Part shown: one piece after another, positions 35,208 through 48,168 of the stretch
Numbering within the stretch: the first letter of the stretch is position 1
Layout of the letters: the number at the start of each line of letters is the position of its first letter
DNA from: Artocarpus heterophyllus
Taxonomy: Eukaryota > Streptophyta > Magnoliopsida > Rosales > Moraceae
Assembly: GCA_025403435.1 (NCBI GenBank)
Contig: CM046347.1
Location: 19,239,507 to 19,303,506 of the forward strand
Length of the DNA stretch: 64,000 bases
Direction: 5' to 3'
Made by a program: the position numbers and the translations under genes
The notes under the pieces: model-generated
Told to the model about the DNA's origin: nothing
Seen by the model: the letters and a program-made list of their open reading frames with translations, nothing else
Databases searched by the model: none

Positions 35208-37199
35208 AGTGGAATTTTACGTATTTTGTATTGCATACTTTGGAAAAAAATTAGTTTTTTTTAAAAAAAATACGCAAAGTTTTTTTTTTTAATTTTTATT
35301 TTCTTCAGTTGTTGGATGGGGTATAAAAATTACATCTTGATGTTATGGCATACTTTGCATTTTTTTTAAAAGATTATATTTTTAAAACAAAAAATTGTGC
35401 ATGGTTTTTTATTTTCTTTAGTTGTTGGATGAGGTATAAAAATTACACCTTTCTAATATTATTTTTTATTAGATGAAATAAATGTTAGGTTACATATAGG
35501 AAGGACTGAAAACAATTCTTTATTTTGATTTCATTGACATAAAAGTATATATTTTAATTGTTATTTACCTTTTTATATTATGTATTTTAAGTTTATTCAA
35601 ATATTATACATTTAGTATTTAATCTTATCGATTGTGTACTTTTATATTAGATTTAATACATAAATTTATACTTTTTCTTCGATCAATCTCCAGTTATTGT
35701 CATAAAAATTATCCAAAATACCCTTAAATTGAAAAATAAAAGAACTTTAAGAACTTAAAAAACTTTAAAACTAAGGTTTTTGACTTAAAAATGTATAAAT
35801 ACCCTCCAAAATAGGTGTTTTGCGTGCTTTTGTTTTTTCTTCTTTTTTAAAAGATAAATTTTTTTTCTTTACTTAAGGATATTTTGATTATTTAAAGGTC
35901 AAATCAACTATTGATTAAGTTTAGATACATATTTGTATATTAAATCTAAATTGAAGGTATACATTTAATGAGATAAAAAATAGAATGTATAATTATTAAA
36001 TTAACCTAAAATAATGGATATAAAAAGATAAATATTTATATTTTAAAAAATAGATATGTTAATATTTTAAATGTATCTAATTCTCTCTATACATATATTA
36101 TGAATCATAATATTTAGATTTGAGCTTTGTAATTTAAATTGTTATCTGAATTCATGTTTGGATGTGCAGTTAAAGTGTTAATCTAAATAGGGAATAAAAT
36201 TAAAATTTGTATTTGGATAGATAGTGGAAAAATTTTTTGATTTACCAATAAATCTAATAAAATCATAATATTCATGATATTAAAAAAATATGCAATATAT
36301 ATCTTAATTTATTCCCCTCTTCGTTACGAATGCAATGAAAAAAAATCTTCTTAATTAGAAATCAAATGAAGAAGTTATGGTTTTTTCCTCAAGTATAAGA
36401 GAAAGAAAAATTGAAAAAGGTAATCTTGTAATGTAGCATTTGGATTCAAATATTATAAATTTAGGGGAGAAAAACTCAAATTTTACACTTAAAACTTGAT
36501 TGAGATTCGAATATTGATGCCACCAAATACGTATCCAAGTACAATCTAAAATTATGAGTGCAAACAATCAAGTAATTCACTAAAAAAAGGGCCTATATAT
36601 CTCCAATTATTCATGTTCTTAACTTTCACATATTCCTCAATTCTGGAAGACTCAAATAATAAAATACATATTTATGTGTAATTCAACATGGCCATATATC
36701 TTACATTAAAGAATGAATGCTAATTGTAAATTTTACAGTCGTATTAAATGACTCGTGTATGTATTTCAAGAAAAAGGAAAGTAGGCTTTTAATTTTATGG
36801 CAGATTAGTATTGTCGGTGAAATGATCAACTTTATCAGAGCACGTAGGAAATGAAACTCACCTAGTCTTAGCTACCAGTCTAAGCTCTATAAACAATTAC
36901 CACCGGAGCTGGGCATGAGGAAAAGAGAGATCATTAATTAGATAATTAATCATGTACATAAGCAGTAATGAAAAGAAGACTAATGGCTCTTTTGGAAGGA
37001 CATAAAAGATGAAAGGCTCCTTTCATATGCGAATTTTGAATGATGCAGTTTAAAATTTTATAGTTTTAACTATAAGTTTTAAATTGTGTAGTTTAAACAG
37101 TAGTTTTAAACTAATGTTTGGAATGTAAAAGTCTAAAACAAGAATAAAGCATCATATTACGTTTAAAAAGAGAATTGGTGTTTGTAAAACTATGGTTTA
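35208..37199. other. AT-rich intergenic stretch
   Basis: Long T and A runs. A loosely repeated phrase (gttgttggatgrggtataaaaattaca at about 35310 and 35421) suggests an old local duplication. No coding text is recognised. Confidence 0.5.
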
Positions 37200-37202
37200 T
37201 GA

Positions 37203-37325
37203 AAGGATGTTTGGGAAGTGAGTTGAAACTGAGAGTTAGAACCAAAAATACTATAGCATGTGAGAGCTTTACACTGTTTAAGTTAGAACTAATGAGTTAG
37301 ACCTGAGTTAGCCAAACCCCTTAGA
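37203..37325. mobile_element. Possible MITE, about 120 bp
   Basis: The ends GTTTGGGAAGTGAGTT and, on the other strand, GTTTGGCTAACTCAG form imperfect terminal inverted repeats. The middle phrase AGCATGTGAGAGCTTTACAC resembles the middle of the candidate at 44419-44577. A hAT-like origin is inference; no target duplication was established. Confidence 0.35.
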
Positions 37326-38776
37326 AAGAAAACAAAAATGGGAATGGTTTTTATTGTAGAAAACGGTTCAAACCGTGTGAACTTGAAGTGGCAAAGTTTA
37401 GATTATGGGTGTTTTGACTGGTTTAAAACCGCGTTTATGGTTTGAACTAGCTTTATTTATAACTCTATCAAATGCTAGCTTGAACAGCATCTATATAGTT
37501 TGAACTGACATAAACCATACACTAAACGTCATATAAGTTTTCGGCTTATTCAGCTTAAAATTGTTTTTTGGACGTGTTTGGATAAATAAGTTTATTGTGC
37601 TTTTAGTTTTTATAAACAATTTTGGAGCTAGATAACTTTTTTGATGCTTATAAAAGCTTTTTTTATTCATCTTATTAACCTCTTATTCATAAATAACAAA
37701 TTATGAATTTTATTTATATTCTTATATTACATTATTTTTTTATAACAATAAATGCTCTAGACTTATTTAACCAAACAAGTTCAAAAACTTTTTTGAGAAC
37801 ATAGCATTTTTCAATGCACTATCTAAATACTCATTAAAAAACTGTAACACTATGATTTTTAATTCAGTGTAATTAGTGTGCCATAATGTAAGTTTGAACT
37901 TAATTTAACTATTTTATAATATTTTCAAATTAGTATTACTTTTAATTATTTTTAATCACTCTTTATTATTTTAATTATTTTAATTGTTATTTTGAATTTT
38001 TGGAACAAAATAATTTGTCAAATGCCCGATATATCCTTCTTTGAAAACCATGTGCTGAGGACATGGTTTTATATGAGGAAAACTACCCCTCCTTCTGCTA
38101 TTTATTTCCTCTCCTTCTCCCTTTCCCTCTCCTTCCCTCACTCACTTTCTCAGCACTCTCTCTCTCAGCTCTCCCTTTCTCTCTCTTGTTCCCTCTCACA
38201 ATCTCTCTCTCTCTCCTTTTGATTTCAAAAATTGAGCAAAAGCTCTCGATCTCCAGCAAGATTGGAAGCTTGGAAGCAATGATTGGCCTCCACAAACTCG
38301 GATTCAAGCTCAAATTTCAAGGTTAGTTTAACTTTTTTCAAATTTCAAACTTTTTCTCCAAACTTTCAATTTCTTCAAAATGTTATAATCCGAGTTTCTT
38401 GAGCTTAGGAAACCTTAAATCTAGGTTAGGAGAACATAAACCCTCACAAATTTGAGCTTGATTTGGACAAAATCTAGCTTGATCAACTTTTTCCCTTTTT
38501 CTCCATTTTCGGATTTCTTTTAAAGTTTCTATGTAAAACTTGTTTAAAATTGTTTAAATGTGTTCTATTATATTTTTCTATCATTTATGAACATGACCCA
38601 TGCTTGAGAATTGAGAAAACAAGTTTAGATTGAGATTTTGATCTCGGGGTGGCCGAGACTTGACGTCTCAGGTCTCTAGATTTTTCTAGTTCGACAGGTC
38701 GGACTCATGAGTTTGGCATGCCAAATTTATATCATCGGTAGGCCGGTCCTGCATGGCTGATAGACCAAACTGTATA

Positions 38777-38792
38777 GTTCGGCAGGCCGAAC
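38777..38792 (+). promoter_or_regulatory. Exact GTTCGGCAGGCCGAAC box in a gypsy LTR
   Basis: This 16-mer is identical to that at 397-412 in the copia A LTR. It is an inverted repeat of GTTCGGC around AG. Here it lies about 550 bp after the CT-rich leader, so probably in transcribed sequence. Neighbouring degenerate copies span 38687-38818. Function is unknown. Confidence 0.6.
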
Positions 38793-39920
38793 CAGGGAAT
38801 TCGGTAGGCCAATCGGCCACAGGAAAAATGGTTGTTTTTCATCCGTTTTCACTGCTTTAAACCTATATTGAGAAATTTAAACTTTATAGTATGATTTTAC
38901 GGACGTAAATGGCACATTAGGACACTATGAGATAGTTTAATAGTGTAGAATATCTTAAGCTAGATATTGATGAACTTAGTTTACATTTAAGGTCGTTTGT
39001 GGTTCCACGGAGCTAACGTATTGTGATGACCTGCCTTTTTGAGTAGTCACTTTACTTACTTAAAACTCATTCTTAAACATTGATCGATCTTAGTAAGAAA
39101 AATACTGAATTAAATTTTTTTTTCTTTAAACGTTCTTTAAAACTTACTTACAAACTATTGCGACTTCTATCGCAAATTTAGTTGAGACCTCGCTTAACAC
39201 TTGACTTTAAAACCGTTTTCAAATCGTTTCTTAAAACTTGTTAAGAAACATTTACTAAATTGTTGATTAAAACTAACTTTATAAAAAAATAAAACATTTC
39301 GTAAAATATGACTTAAACTTTGAAAATATATCTTAAAACTCTGATTATCTTAAAACTTTTAAAACACTATATCAATTAATGAAAAACCTTTCTTTTGAAC
39401 AGCAAAAGCATACCGTAGTGGTATTCATACCCAAATTCTCGCATCCATCCTCCGCAGCACTCAGCTCTTCTAACGAGTCCTACCAGTCGCCCACATACTA
39501 CCTACAGTATGAAGAAACTTTTTATGAGCTTTCGCTCAATAAGTTCAAACATATTCTCACAATTTCACTTAAAACATGCTTTAGAAACTTTTCTTATGAA
39601 AACCTTTTTCTTAAAACATTTTTCACAAACATTTTTCATAAAACATTTCTAAAACGTTTTTCATAAACGTTTTCATAAAGCCTTTCTGTAACATATTTTA
39701 TAAACGCTTTTCATAAAATATATAACATAAAAATAATCCCCTTATATAACATAAAAATAATCCTCAGATTGCTCTTCATAAACATTAATTATGTTTCCAT
39801 AAACACTTAATATAAAACATTCCTCAGAATGTTTTCCATAGCATATAAATGTTTCATAACAAGGAAAACAAGTAAAATCACAATGCATGTTTCCATTTAT
39901 GCTCAATTATGAACTTTCAT

Positions 39921-40033
39921 TTATGAGTGTCTTATGATCGTTCTCTTCTTACTTTAACTTTCTATCTTTGTTACTTATATGAGTGTCTTATGATCGTTCT
40001 CTTCTTACTTTAACTTTCTATCTTTGTTACTTA
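39921..40033. repeat. 56-bp tandem duplication
   Basis: Two adjoining copies of a unit beginning tatgagtgtcttatgatcg; the second starts 56 bp after the first, with no visible differences. Related actttaactttctat phrases continue to about 40105. Confidence 0.85.
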
Positions 40034-40369
40034 ACTTTCTTTGTCTTACTTTAACTTTCTATCCTTGCTCCTTATCTTTTTGTATCTCACTTTAACTTTC
40101 GTTATTTTATGACCTTTAGTGTTCGTACCAACATCTTTAATAATGAGATCATAAATGTGATGCTTCCCTTGTGGAAGACTTAAGACCATCAAACTTTGTG
40201 GTCATGTACCTCACATCTAGGAGGTCAAACTTTAACTTTACTTTCATTACCTCACAACAGAGAGGCTGGTATGACACTTTCTTTTTACCTTTATGTTACC
40301 TTCTTATTAAATTTAGTGAGCATATTAAATGCAATCACATCATATGCAAATACACTTGTAAATCATAGC

Positions 40370-40650
40370 TTGTACTGTAAGATATATTGTATAACAAATA
40401 CAACTTATTGCATAATAAATGCAACATAAAATGCAAACACATTTTGCTAATCATAATTTGTACTCTAAAACTTATTGCATCACAAATGCAACTTATTGCA
40501 TAACAATTGCAACTTATTGCATAACAAATGCATCATATAACGCAATCACATTTTGCAAATTATAACTTTTATTCTAAAACTTATTGCTCAACAAATGTAA
40601 CTTATTGCATAACAAATGCATCATAAAACTTATAACTTAAAATATAAAAC
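40370..40650. repeat. Imperfect short tandem repeats (TTATTGCATAACAAATGCA type)
   Basis: Units of roughly 20-22 bp containing cttattgcataacaaatgca recur at least six times, interleaved with cacattttgcaaatcataa phrases. They lie within the nested 4.1 kb LTR. Confidence 0.75.
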
Positions 40651-43600
40651 ATTATGCATTGTCATAATGCAAAACTTACTTTAAATACTTTGAAAATCCT
40701 AACTTGAACTTTTAAAAATATTATGCATGTCAATATGCAAATAGACTTTAAACATAACAGTTGCAAATCCATTGCAAATCTTCTTTTGTACTTTAGAACT
40801 TTTTTTACATAATAAATGCAAATATATACTTTAAAAACAACTTGCATACCAATTTACAAACGTATATGTAAGCATTTGAAAATTATTTACTTCATGCTGT
40901 AGGTGAAGTCTAAACTTACGTGGACTTTACTCTAACGTTCTCCTTTTTGTTCCTATCTCGTTCCTTTTCCTTCCATTGGTCGGCTTCTGTGTCCTGATCA
41001 TACGATAGCCGACTCATTAATTAACTTTCTTTTTATCAATCTACTCGATTGATAATAACATGTAGCAGTAACCATTCTTTCCTTTTAACTTGACTTGTGT
41101 ACTATCGGTTTACCCTTTTCCTTCACTAACTTTGTAACCCATCGGGGTTATCTTTCCATTATTAAATTTCTCGTCTCACATGACGGTTACGTTACTTAAC
41201 GTATTACGAAACATTTTCTGTCTAGGGACGTTTTGCTAAATTAGAATGTTTAACTCCGTTCTAGCCGTTTTCGTAAAAATGACGTTTTTACCCTTTTCTG
41301 GTTTTTTGTCAACTTTATAATTCTATAAAACCCATTGCGTAACTTTAAAATTTCATTTCTTACATATTATGGAAAAATCCCTACTAAGGAGCGTTTACTG
41401 ACATCAGGCGTTTTGAGTCCGTTTTGGCCATTTTTGCAAAATGACCATTTTGCCCCTAATCTCTTTTTCTTTCATTCTTTCTTTAACTAAACTTTAATTT
41501 CCTTAAAACTTAACATCTATGGTACTTACTGCCTACAACAGTGTAAGAAACCAACGTTCCCTAGTGAAAACCCAGTTTTCACACAATTTTGTAGTTTTGG
41601 CCCGAAATACAAAAATATTTACATTTTTGCTCTCGGAACCAAAAATAATCTTTTTACACCATTAGTTCCCATTTTTCATGAGGAACATTTTTGCTCAAAG
41701 TACTATATTCAAAATCCTTTGGGAAAATGATATTTTTGCCCTTTTAAAAATTTTTCCAATTTTAACAAATTCTTATAAAATTCATAACTCTTAAGACGTG
41801 CTGAATTTTAAGAAACTGTTCACGTTGTCTTAATAGTTTCGTCAAGATCTATAACTTTTGTGTCGTAACTTTTCTAAAATTCTCACTGTGCAGGGGTTTT
41901 TTGGACAATTTTCATTTCTGCCGAGAAAAAACTTTTCTTTCAATTTAGTCCCTAGGGTGTTTTTATAGAAATCCACTTTAAAATTGCAAATCCACCCCTG
42001 TAGAAACCATTTCATGCCTTATTCAAATCATTCTCATGCTCAAACATCATTTTTACTAATACTAACATCAAATTTACAAAACTAATAATTTTTGCAAAAA
42101 CCATCATTTTACACTACAAACCAAAATTTCACAACTTAAACATGCCATACATCACATATACATGAAATTTCATCAAATACATGCTCAAGAACCCACATGG
42201 GTTTAAAATAATAAAAATCAAAACAAAATTCATAAATTTTCAAAACTTTAAAATTCAAAGCTTACCCAAATAACACTCTTTTGTTTTCTAGCCTTCCAAG
42301 GCACCTTGAAACTCCTCTCATGACACCATTTTAATGCAAAAACACCATGAATTAGTTTCCTTTCTTTTTCCCAAGAAAAACCCTAAAAACCCTTGAAAAA
42401 GTTTAGGCTTTTACCTTAAAACTTGTAAAAATTCCTTGGGCTTCACCTCTTGAACTTAATTGGGGCTATTTTTGAAAGGATTTGGGTTGAGAAAATTCTT
42501 GGGATGGTTCTCCCATGGTGGCCGAATATGGGAGGAAGAAGGGAAAAGAATTTTTTTTGTTATAAGCTGCATTTAATGCTTCTTATCCACTTTGATGACT
42601 TATGGTCATCCATAAGGATACCCTAGGTGGCAACATGCTATTGGGCCACATTTCCAAGCTTGGTGGCCCAATCAAATTCGGTTGGGTGTCCACTTTGTGG
42701 GGCCTAACAATTTGCACAGTGTAATTTTTCGTCACGTAGTATTTTTCTTATCCTGTTGTGGCCAAATCAGCGTACTTTCTATCCTTAGACTGCATAAAAA
42801 TATTTGACTTACTTTTCGTTCACTTTTGAAGGCCAAATATGACATTTTTCGTATCTACATTTTCATTTTGCAGTATTGTTTCTACACTGCTTTAACTTAA
42901 ATAGTCAAATTTTTGTACTACACGATCTTAAACAGTCTAATTCTTATATTGCTTTACTTTTATAGTGTAATTTTCATGCAGCATAACTTTATCAGTGTAC
43001 TTCCTTTAACTATATTATTTTAATACCGTATAATTTTTTCATATTATGATGTAGTATTTTTCCTTAAACTTTACTTTTCGTCTTAATATAATCCTTAACT
43101 TAACGCATTTTTAATATATTAAAAATACCAGAGTGTTACACGTATAACGGGTCGGGACTGCGGTGCTAAGTCACGATGCAGGATATCAAGGTAGGACTTT
43201 TACCCATTCTTTGGTGGCTAGGTTTTTAAATGGTTTTGGCCTTAAAGATTCTTTCAAAACGTTTTCAATAAACAACAAAATGTTTTAAATATTTTCAAAG
43301 AGGGCCTTGGCCACTAAAAGACTTGTCACCAAATGATTTCTTTAGAATTGATTTTTAAGGAATGATAAAAAAAAAGAATTTCTTAGTATTTTTCATTTCT
43401 TGTCTAAGAATGAAAGTTCATAATGAATCAAATAATGAATGTAATTGAGAATATTCGGTAACATGGGATTTAAATAATAATAAATACTCATAAGGGCATG
43501 ATGCCATAATTAAAGATCGGGTTGTGTAGAGTGTGATCTTGGGGGCACGTCCCTAGCTGGGCCACTATGGTGATGACTTATATGGTTTGCCCAAGAAAGA

Positions 43601-44418
43601 CAATAAGATTCTTTCTGAACAAGCAAAGAACCGTTTTGGTAAGCACAATTTAAATGAATTGTTTGCTCATTTATTTATCAAATTCTGTTTTCTAATACTT
43701 TTCTGAATGCGAAATTTTATATTCAAATTAATGTTTTCTAACCTAGTCCTACTGAACCTTCCACTGACATTTTCTTTATCTGTTTTAAAACTCTTTCCCT
43801 AGGTGGATTGTAGCTTAGGACCTACTGGAAGGCAATACGGCAAACACGTGAGTTGTAGGAATCCTGCTTAGGTTATTTCTTTATTTAAATCAAGGCATGT
43901 ATTATTTAAACTTTTATCTCTCATGTTAAACTATGATTATAATATTTTATTGTCGATACCATATGTGTACACTAATGTAGGTCCGGTAGGACCCGGCTTA
44001 TGTTTAACTGTCATTGTTATTTTATTTTATGATTAATTGTTTTCAAATTAACGATAATAGCTTTAAAAATGTTTTGATCTATCATTTAATTGGTGTTTTC
44101 AATCAAAAATTTTGGTTTAATTAACTTAATTATCCACCATGTCACCTCCCGTACTTTGGGGTGTGACAAAAGCTCTAACTTATAATTCATTTCTCCTATT
44201 GCTTAAAATATGTAGTAAAAACAGCAATTATTACAAACGGATCCTAAGCTAGAACCAAAGAACTTTCATGTTCAGATGGATTCAAATTCTGTGTATATTT
44301 GGTTTGGTCGATTTCAAAGTGAAAGCCACCAATCAAATAACTAAAAGAAGTATATCTTTTTTAATATATATAAATATATTTTTAATTGGTCTAAAACTTT
44401 TTAGAGTTAAGCTTATAA

Positions 44419-44577
44419 GATGTCTGGTAAACTGGTTTGAACTGAAAAAATCAGTTAAAAAATTATGACATGTGATAGCTTTACTTTATAGGAGCTTTTG
44501 TGTTACACCGTACTTTGTGAAAGCTTTACACTGCTATTAATTCAAACCAATTATTTGAATTGGTTTATCAAACACAC
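44419..44577. mobile_element. Possible MITE, about 160 bp
   Basis: The ends TGTCTGGTAAACTGGTTTGAA and, on the other strand, GTTTGATAAACCAATTCAAA are imperfect inverted repeats. The internal ACATGTGATAGCTTTAC echoes the candidate at 37203-37325. The assignment rests on these similarities only. Confidence 0.35.
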
Positions 44578-45226
44578 ATTAATTAAATGAAATAATGTAT
44601 ACTTTTTTTTCATGTGAATAAATTTGTTATCAAGTCAATCGTATAAAAACAACTATTAAACTTTATTTTAGATGTTTTAACTTGTTAAATTTCACTTAAA
44701 TCATGAAAAGTTAAAAAAAAATCTAATTTCATCAGTTTGATAGTTAGAGCATGTTTAGAAATACTGTTCAAATTGTCCAAAAAACAATACAAAGCAATTT
44801 AAATTTTGTTAAAGAAAACATTGCAACAATTGATACATAGCAATTCAAATTCTATAAAAAAAAACACTATAACAAAACTGGACCAAGCTAAACTGGACTA
44901 AAATGAACTAGTGTTTTCAAGCCCTCTAAAAGTTGATTAGTTAATCCAATCAATAAAAGAGTAAGTCTTTCAAGTCAACCAGGTCAAATTAATTAAAAGC
45001 AAAAATTTTGATTATCTAATTTAGTTTGATTTGATTTGGACGCTTCACAATCTCTTGAGCCTTGCACACTTGACAAAGTGGTTGTTTGACTTTGACATGT
45101 GTTGGAGCATTGGAATTATTGCCAGAGTTTGGTGTATGTGATCACTAATAAAGCCATTTCGTTTTGCCGTTCATACTGCTTTAAGAATACAGAATGCCTT
45201 TAATTGCTTTTCTGCGATCTAATTAT

Positions 45227-45262
<36 letters not shown>

Positions 45263-45847
45263 GTATATATTATGCTTGTAGACTACTTTCAGAGAGAGAA
45301 CCTTTTCCTCTGGTGCTTTTTTCTTGCGTGCATCATGGAGACGGGGAGAACTAGATTGAGCGGTTCATACATGCACATGGATCACCCTTTACGTGCAAGA
45401 ACTTTGTATCTTAATTCTTCTCTTTACATCCCAGTTGGGATTAGATACGCACGACCTTCTTGGTGTGTAATATATAAACATACTATATCTTTAAAACTTA
45501 TGTATAGATGTACGCAACACGCACACTATGGTTCCTTTTGTCGTTCCTGTACTTTATCCGTGGAGGTACGTTTAAAGCAGAAAGTTATTTATGCACCATG
45601 TGGATTAGGAGAATGGTACCCAAAGAAAGAAAAGAAACAAATACAAAAAACAAAAAACAAAACAAAGCAAAAAACAAAGAACAAAAAACAAAAGAAAAAA
45701 CCCCGAGTTTTTGTTGAACCCAACTTTCGTCTCTGTGTTTTTGATAAACAAAAAGGCATTTCTTATTTTTTTTTAAATATCCCAAAATTATTCACTAAAG
45801 TTTTCAAAAGACGTAAAAAAATATATAAACCCTTTAACTAGTCAAAC

Positions 45848-45889
<42 letters not shown>

Positions 45890-46289
45890 ATAAATGCCTT
45901 CAACAACTAATATTTATATATATATTAATAACTAATAAATAAAATTTAAAGAACAAAAGTAGAAATCCAATAAATAAATTTTATTTAGAAAAGAAATTCA
46001 AAACTTAGCATGTCAAAATAGTCAACCCCTATATAGGATCTTCGCTCTCGCCGTCATCCACACAAAGTCGTTGTGTTTTGATTGGTTCACCCCACACTAG
46101 ATATTGCCGCTTGGTCGTTCGAACACATTGGTTTTTTCTTTTCTTAATTTTTTGAATAAAATTAAACAATTAATAGCTAAAATAACATTTAAATAGCAAT
46201 TTTTGAGGATTTTTTATCATTAGAAAACTTCGACTAATCAAATGGTTACTTTTTTTTTTTAACTCTTTTGAAAAACTTGGTGGACAATT
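44578..46289. other. AT-rich stretch with microsatellites and a long poly-A run
   Basis: It contains AC repeats at 45227-45251 running into AT repeats to 45262, an A-rich aaacaaaaaac region at 45640-45705, and 38 consecutive A at 45851-45888. The open frame across 45194-45841 is explained by these simple repeats and is not accepted as a gene. Confidence 0.6.
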
Positions 46290-46790
46290 CTTGGATAGTC
46301 TAAAGTCCTAGGGAATGCTAGCTACAAAGAAAATGTACTTTGGCTATAGAAAACCTTACTACCGAAAAACATTTGGTAACAAAAGTACATTTTTGAGGTC
46401 AAATTTTAATGGCAGAAATTTACAGAAGAAAAAAAACCTTCTGCTACCAAATCGTCTCAAAATTAAAGATATCCAAGACAAAACCTATATTTGGTTGCGA
46501 GAAATGTAGAGCCAAACTAAAATTTGTTTGGCGCCAAAACCTTTTTTGCAGTATAACAAATTTTGCAATAAATGATAGAATTTCTAGGACAGTTCTTGAA
46601 AAACTGTCATTTTATTCCTTTGAAAACATTGCATGACCAAGAAATCCAAAAACCATCGTGGAATCCTAAGGTTTCACGACGGTTTTTATAGACTTCTTTT
46701 TTTAAAATTTTTAGATGGGGATTCTATGACAATATTTTTCAAAGATTGTTCTGTAATATCTAGGCTTCCGCGATTTCAAAATTAAGGTTT
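46290..46790. repeat. Possible CACTA-type non-coding fragment
   Basis: AACCATCGTGG and CACGACGGTTTTT (46642-46686) match the hairpin unit found beside the CACTA transposase relic and at 62.7 kb. A perfect palindrome TTTGGCGCCAAA sits at 46527-46538. No element ends were found. Confidence 0.4.
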
Positions 46791-46799
46791 CATGTTGTG

Positions 46800-48113
46800 G
46801 AATCCTTTGCCTAAAAATTTTTGAAATCTCACTCAAAATTTCAAACCTTCTATTAGGGTTTTGGAGCTCCAGTGTGCAACTTACACGCGTATTTTAGATT
46901 GACTTAATGGGATCAAAAGGGGTTCAAATTTGAATTTTATTTTCTGCTTATTCTGATCAAATTATGTCGTCATTACGTGCTAAGATAAGAATATCTGATT
47001 TAAGAAAGTTTAAATTTAAAATTATGATCGATCTGGTTGGCTGCTTGTGTGGCAAGTTATCTTGCTTCTTGTTTTAATTCAACTTATGTGTGATTATAAA
47101 AATGAAATATTCTCTAAATAATCTGGATATGTTGGCTGGAGATGGTGTAGCACTTGAATTCAAAATTGTGCAAGATTTTCTCATCTTTATTTTGAATTTA
47201 ATCTTAAGTTAATTTGGACTAATTTTGTCTAGATTAACATAACAATATTTTAAAGTTTTGCAATGATTTTTCAAGATAAATTCAAAATTTTTTTGAGCTA
47301 AATATCGTAGCTAACATATGTAGTTTCAAATTATTTAGAATTGTAGCTATTCAATAGTGCGTGTGAATAGCCCGTGAAGATCATTGACGTGACAACACTT
47401 GTGAAGATCACGTATAGTTAGCACAACCATTTCTAGAACTTCAGTTTAGCGAGAATCAAGCTTATCCTTAGCAACTGAGTTCTGTCTTTTTATTTAAAGA
47501 GTTAGGATTTGACACTAGGATTAAGAAGATGTACCTAGACATTTCCCACATCTAGGTTTTGCTTATTTAAGGGAGTTGAACTGTGACTTCTTAGTTAGAG
47601 CTTAATGTGAGAAAAAAACTCAAGTGAAAATCCTTTTCTTAGTAGAATCCATCATATAGATTTCATAAACTTCTGTTGCCTTAATGCTTTCATTCCAATC
47701 TAGAAGATCCGAGAAGGTGGCATTTGTGGATTTAAGGCTCGGAGTATGTCAGTTGGACTAAAGGTGAGCAAAGACGGCTTAAAGAAGGACTAGGAGTTTG
47801 AAGGTATATAAGTTGTAGGAGGAGTACCGTGGATTTTAATTTGGTGTAGATACTAGAATTTCTTGTAATTCTATCTTATAATCATTATTCAGTATGGTGG
47901 ATCATTCTTATTCCTAGTAAAAGGTAGAATCTGTGATTTTTTCCCTTAAGGGTTTTTGGCTATGCTAAAGAACCAATATTGCTATGTTTAATATTTTTAT
48001 TTATGCAATTTCTATTTACATAGTTTTAGAATTGGTTATTGTTTACACTAGGTACCATTAACGTGTTTTGTGCGCACAAAACATTATATATTTTGTTTGT
48101 CAGGTCTTATAAG
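46800..48113 (+). repeat. Probable 5' LTR of the SIRE-like element (start uncertain)
   Basis: It immediately precedes the primer-site-like TGGTATCCGAGC. A TATA-like CTTATTTAAGGG lies at about 47562-47575. The last part has an 18-bp perfect palindrome (48065-48082). No second copy was found to confirm the ends. Confidence 0.45.
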
Positions 48114-48126
48114 TGGTATCCGAGCG
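48114..48126 (+). other. Primer-binding-site-like sequence (SIRE-like element)
   Basis: It reads TGGTATCCGAGCG, preceded by cttataag as in SIRE-type elements, and differs at one base from the tRNA-Met site TGGTATCAGAGC. Confidence 0.7.
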
Positions 48127-48168
48127 GGACAGTGTATTAACAGTGAAGATTTTGAGATTAAGACCATA

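Larger units (their letters stand above)
39022..43140 (-). repeat. Long solo LTR (4119 bp) nested in the gypsy solo LTR
   Basis: It is bounded by TGTGATGACC and GAGTGTTACA, with a perfect 5-bp duplication CGTAT at 39017-39021 and 43141-43145. On the minus strand it runs TGTAACACTC to GGTCATCACA, typical of gypsy LTRs. A promoter-like region with TTATAA and a CACCATGGGAGAACC leader lies at about 42500-42590. No gag or pol text was seen across 4.1 kb. A non-coding (LARD-like) element is an alternative, but no internal LTR pair or primer site is visible. Confidence 0.75.
37843..44168 (+). repeat. Solo LTR of the gypsy family, split by a 4.1 kb insertion
   Basis: It starts TGTAACACTATG and ends GGTGTGACA; flanking pentamers AAAAC and AAAGC match at four of five bases. 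The sequence 37843-39021 plus 43146-44168 is about 2.2 kb and follows the complete gypsy element's LTR phrase by phrase: TTAGTGTGCCATAATG near the start, a CT-rich leader at 38100-38220, the boxes at 38687-38818, CACGGAGCTAACGTA at the break, and GTCACCTCCCGTACT at the end. There is no primer site or gag after it, so it is a solo LTR. Confidence 0.88.

Noticed and set aside
39921..40650. Repeats considered as a CRISPR array
   Set aside because: Repeat units adjoin or are imperfect, with no unique spacers of constant length, in a plant LTR.
45194..45841. 215-residue open frame
   Set aside because: It starts in a microsatellite (His-Thr repeats) and ends in A-rich sequence read as Lys; the composition is explained by simple repeats and no domain is recognisable.
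45851..45888. Poly-A run considered as a LINE or SINE tail
   Set aside because: No SINE promoter boxes, LINE RT or target duplication could be found upstream.
48065..48082. Palindrome considered as a bacterial-type terminator or operator
   Set aside because: Everything else in the window is plant retrotransposon sequence; kept only as an LTR feature.
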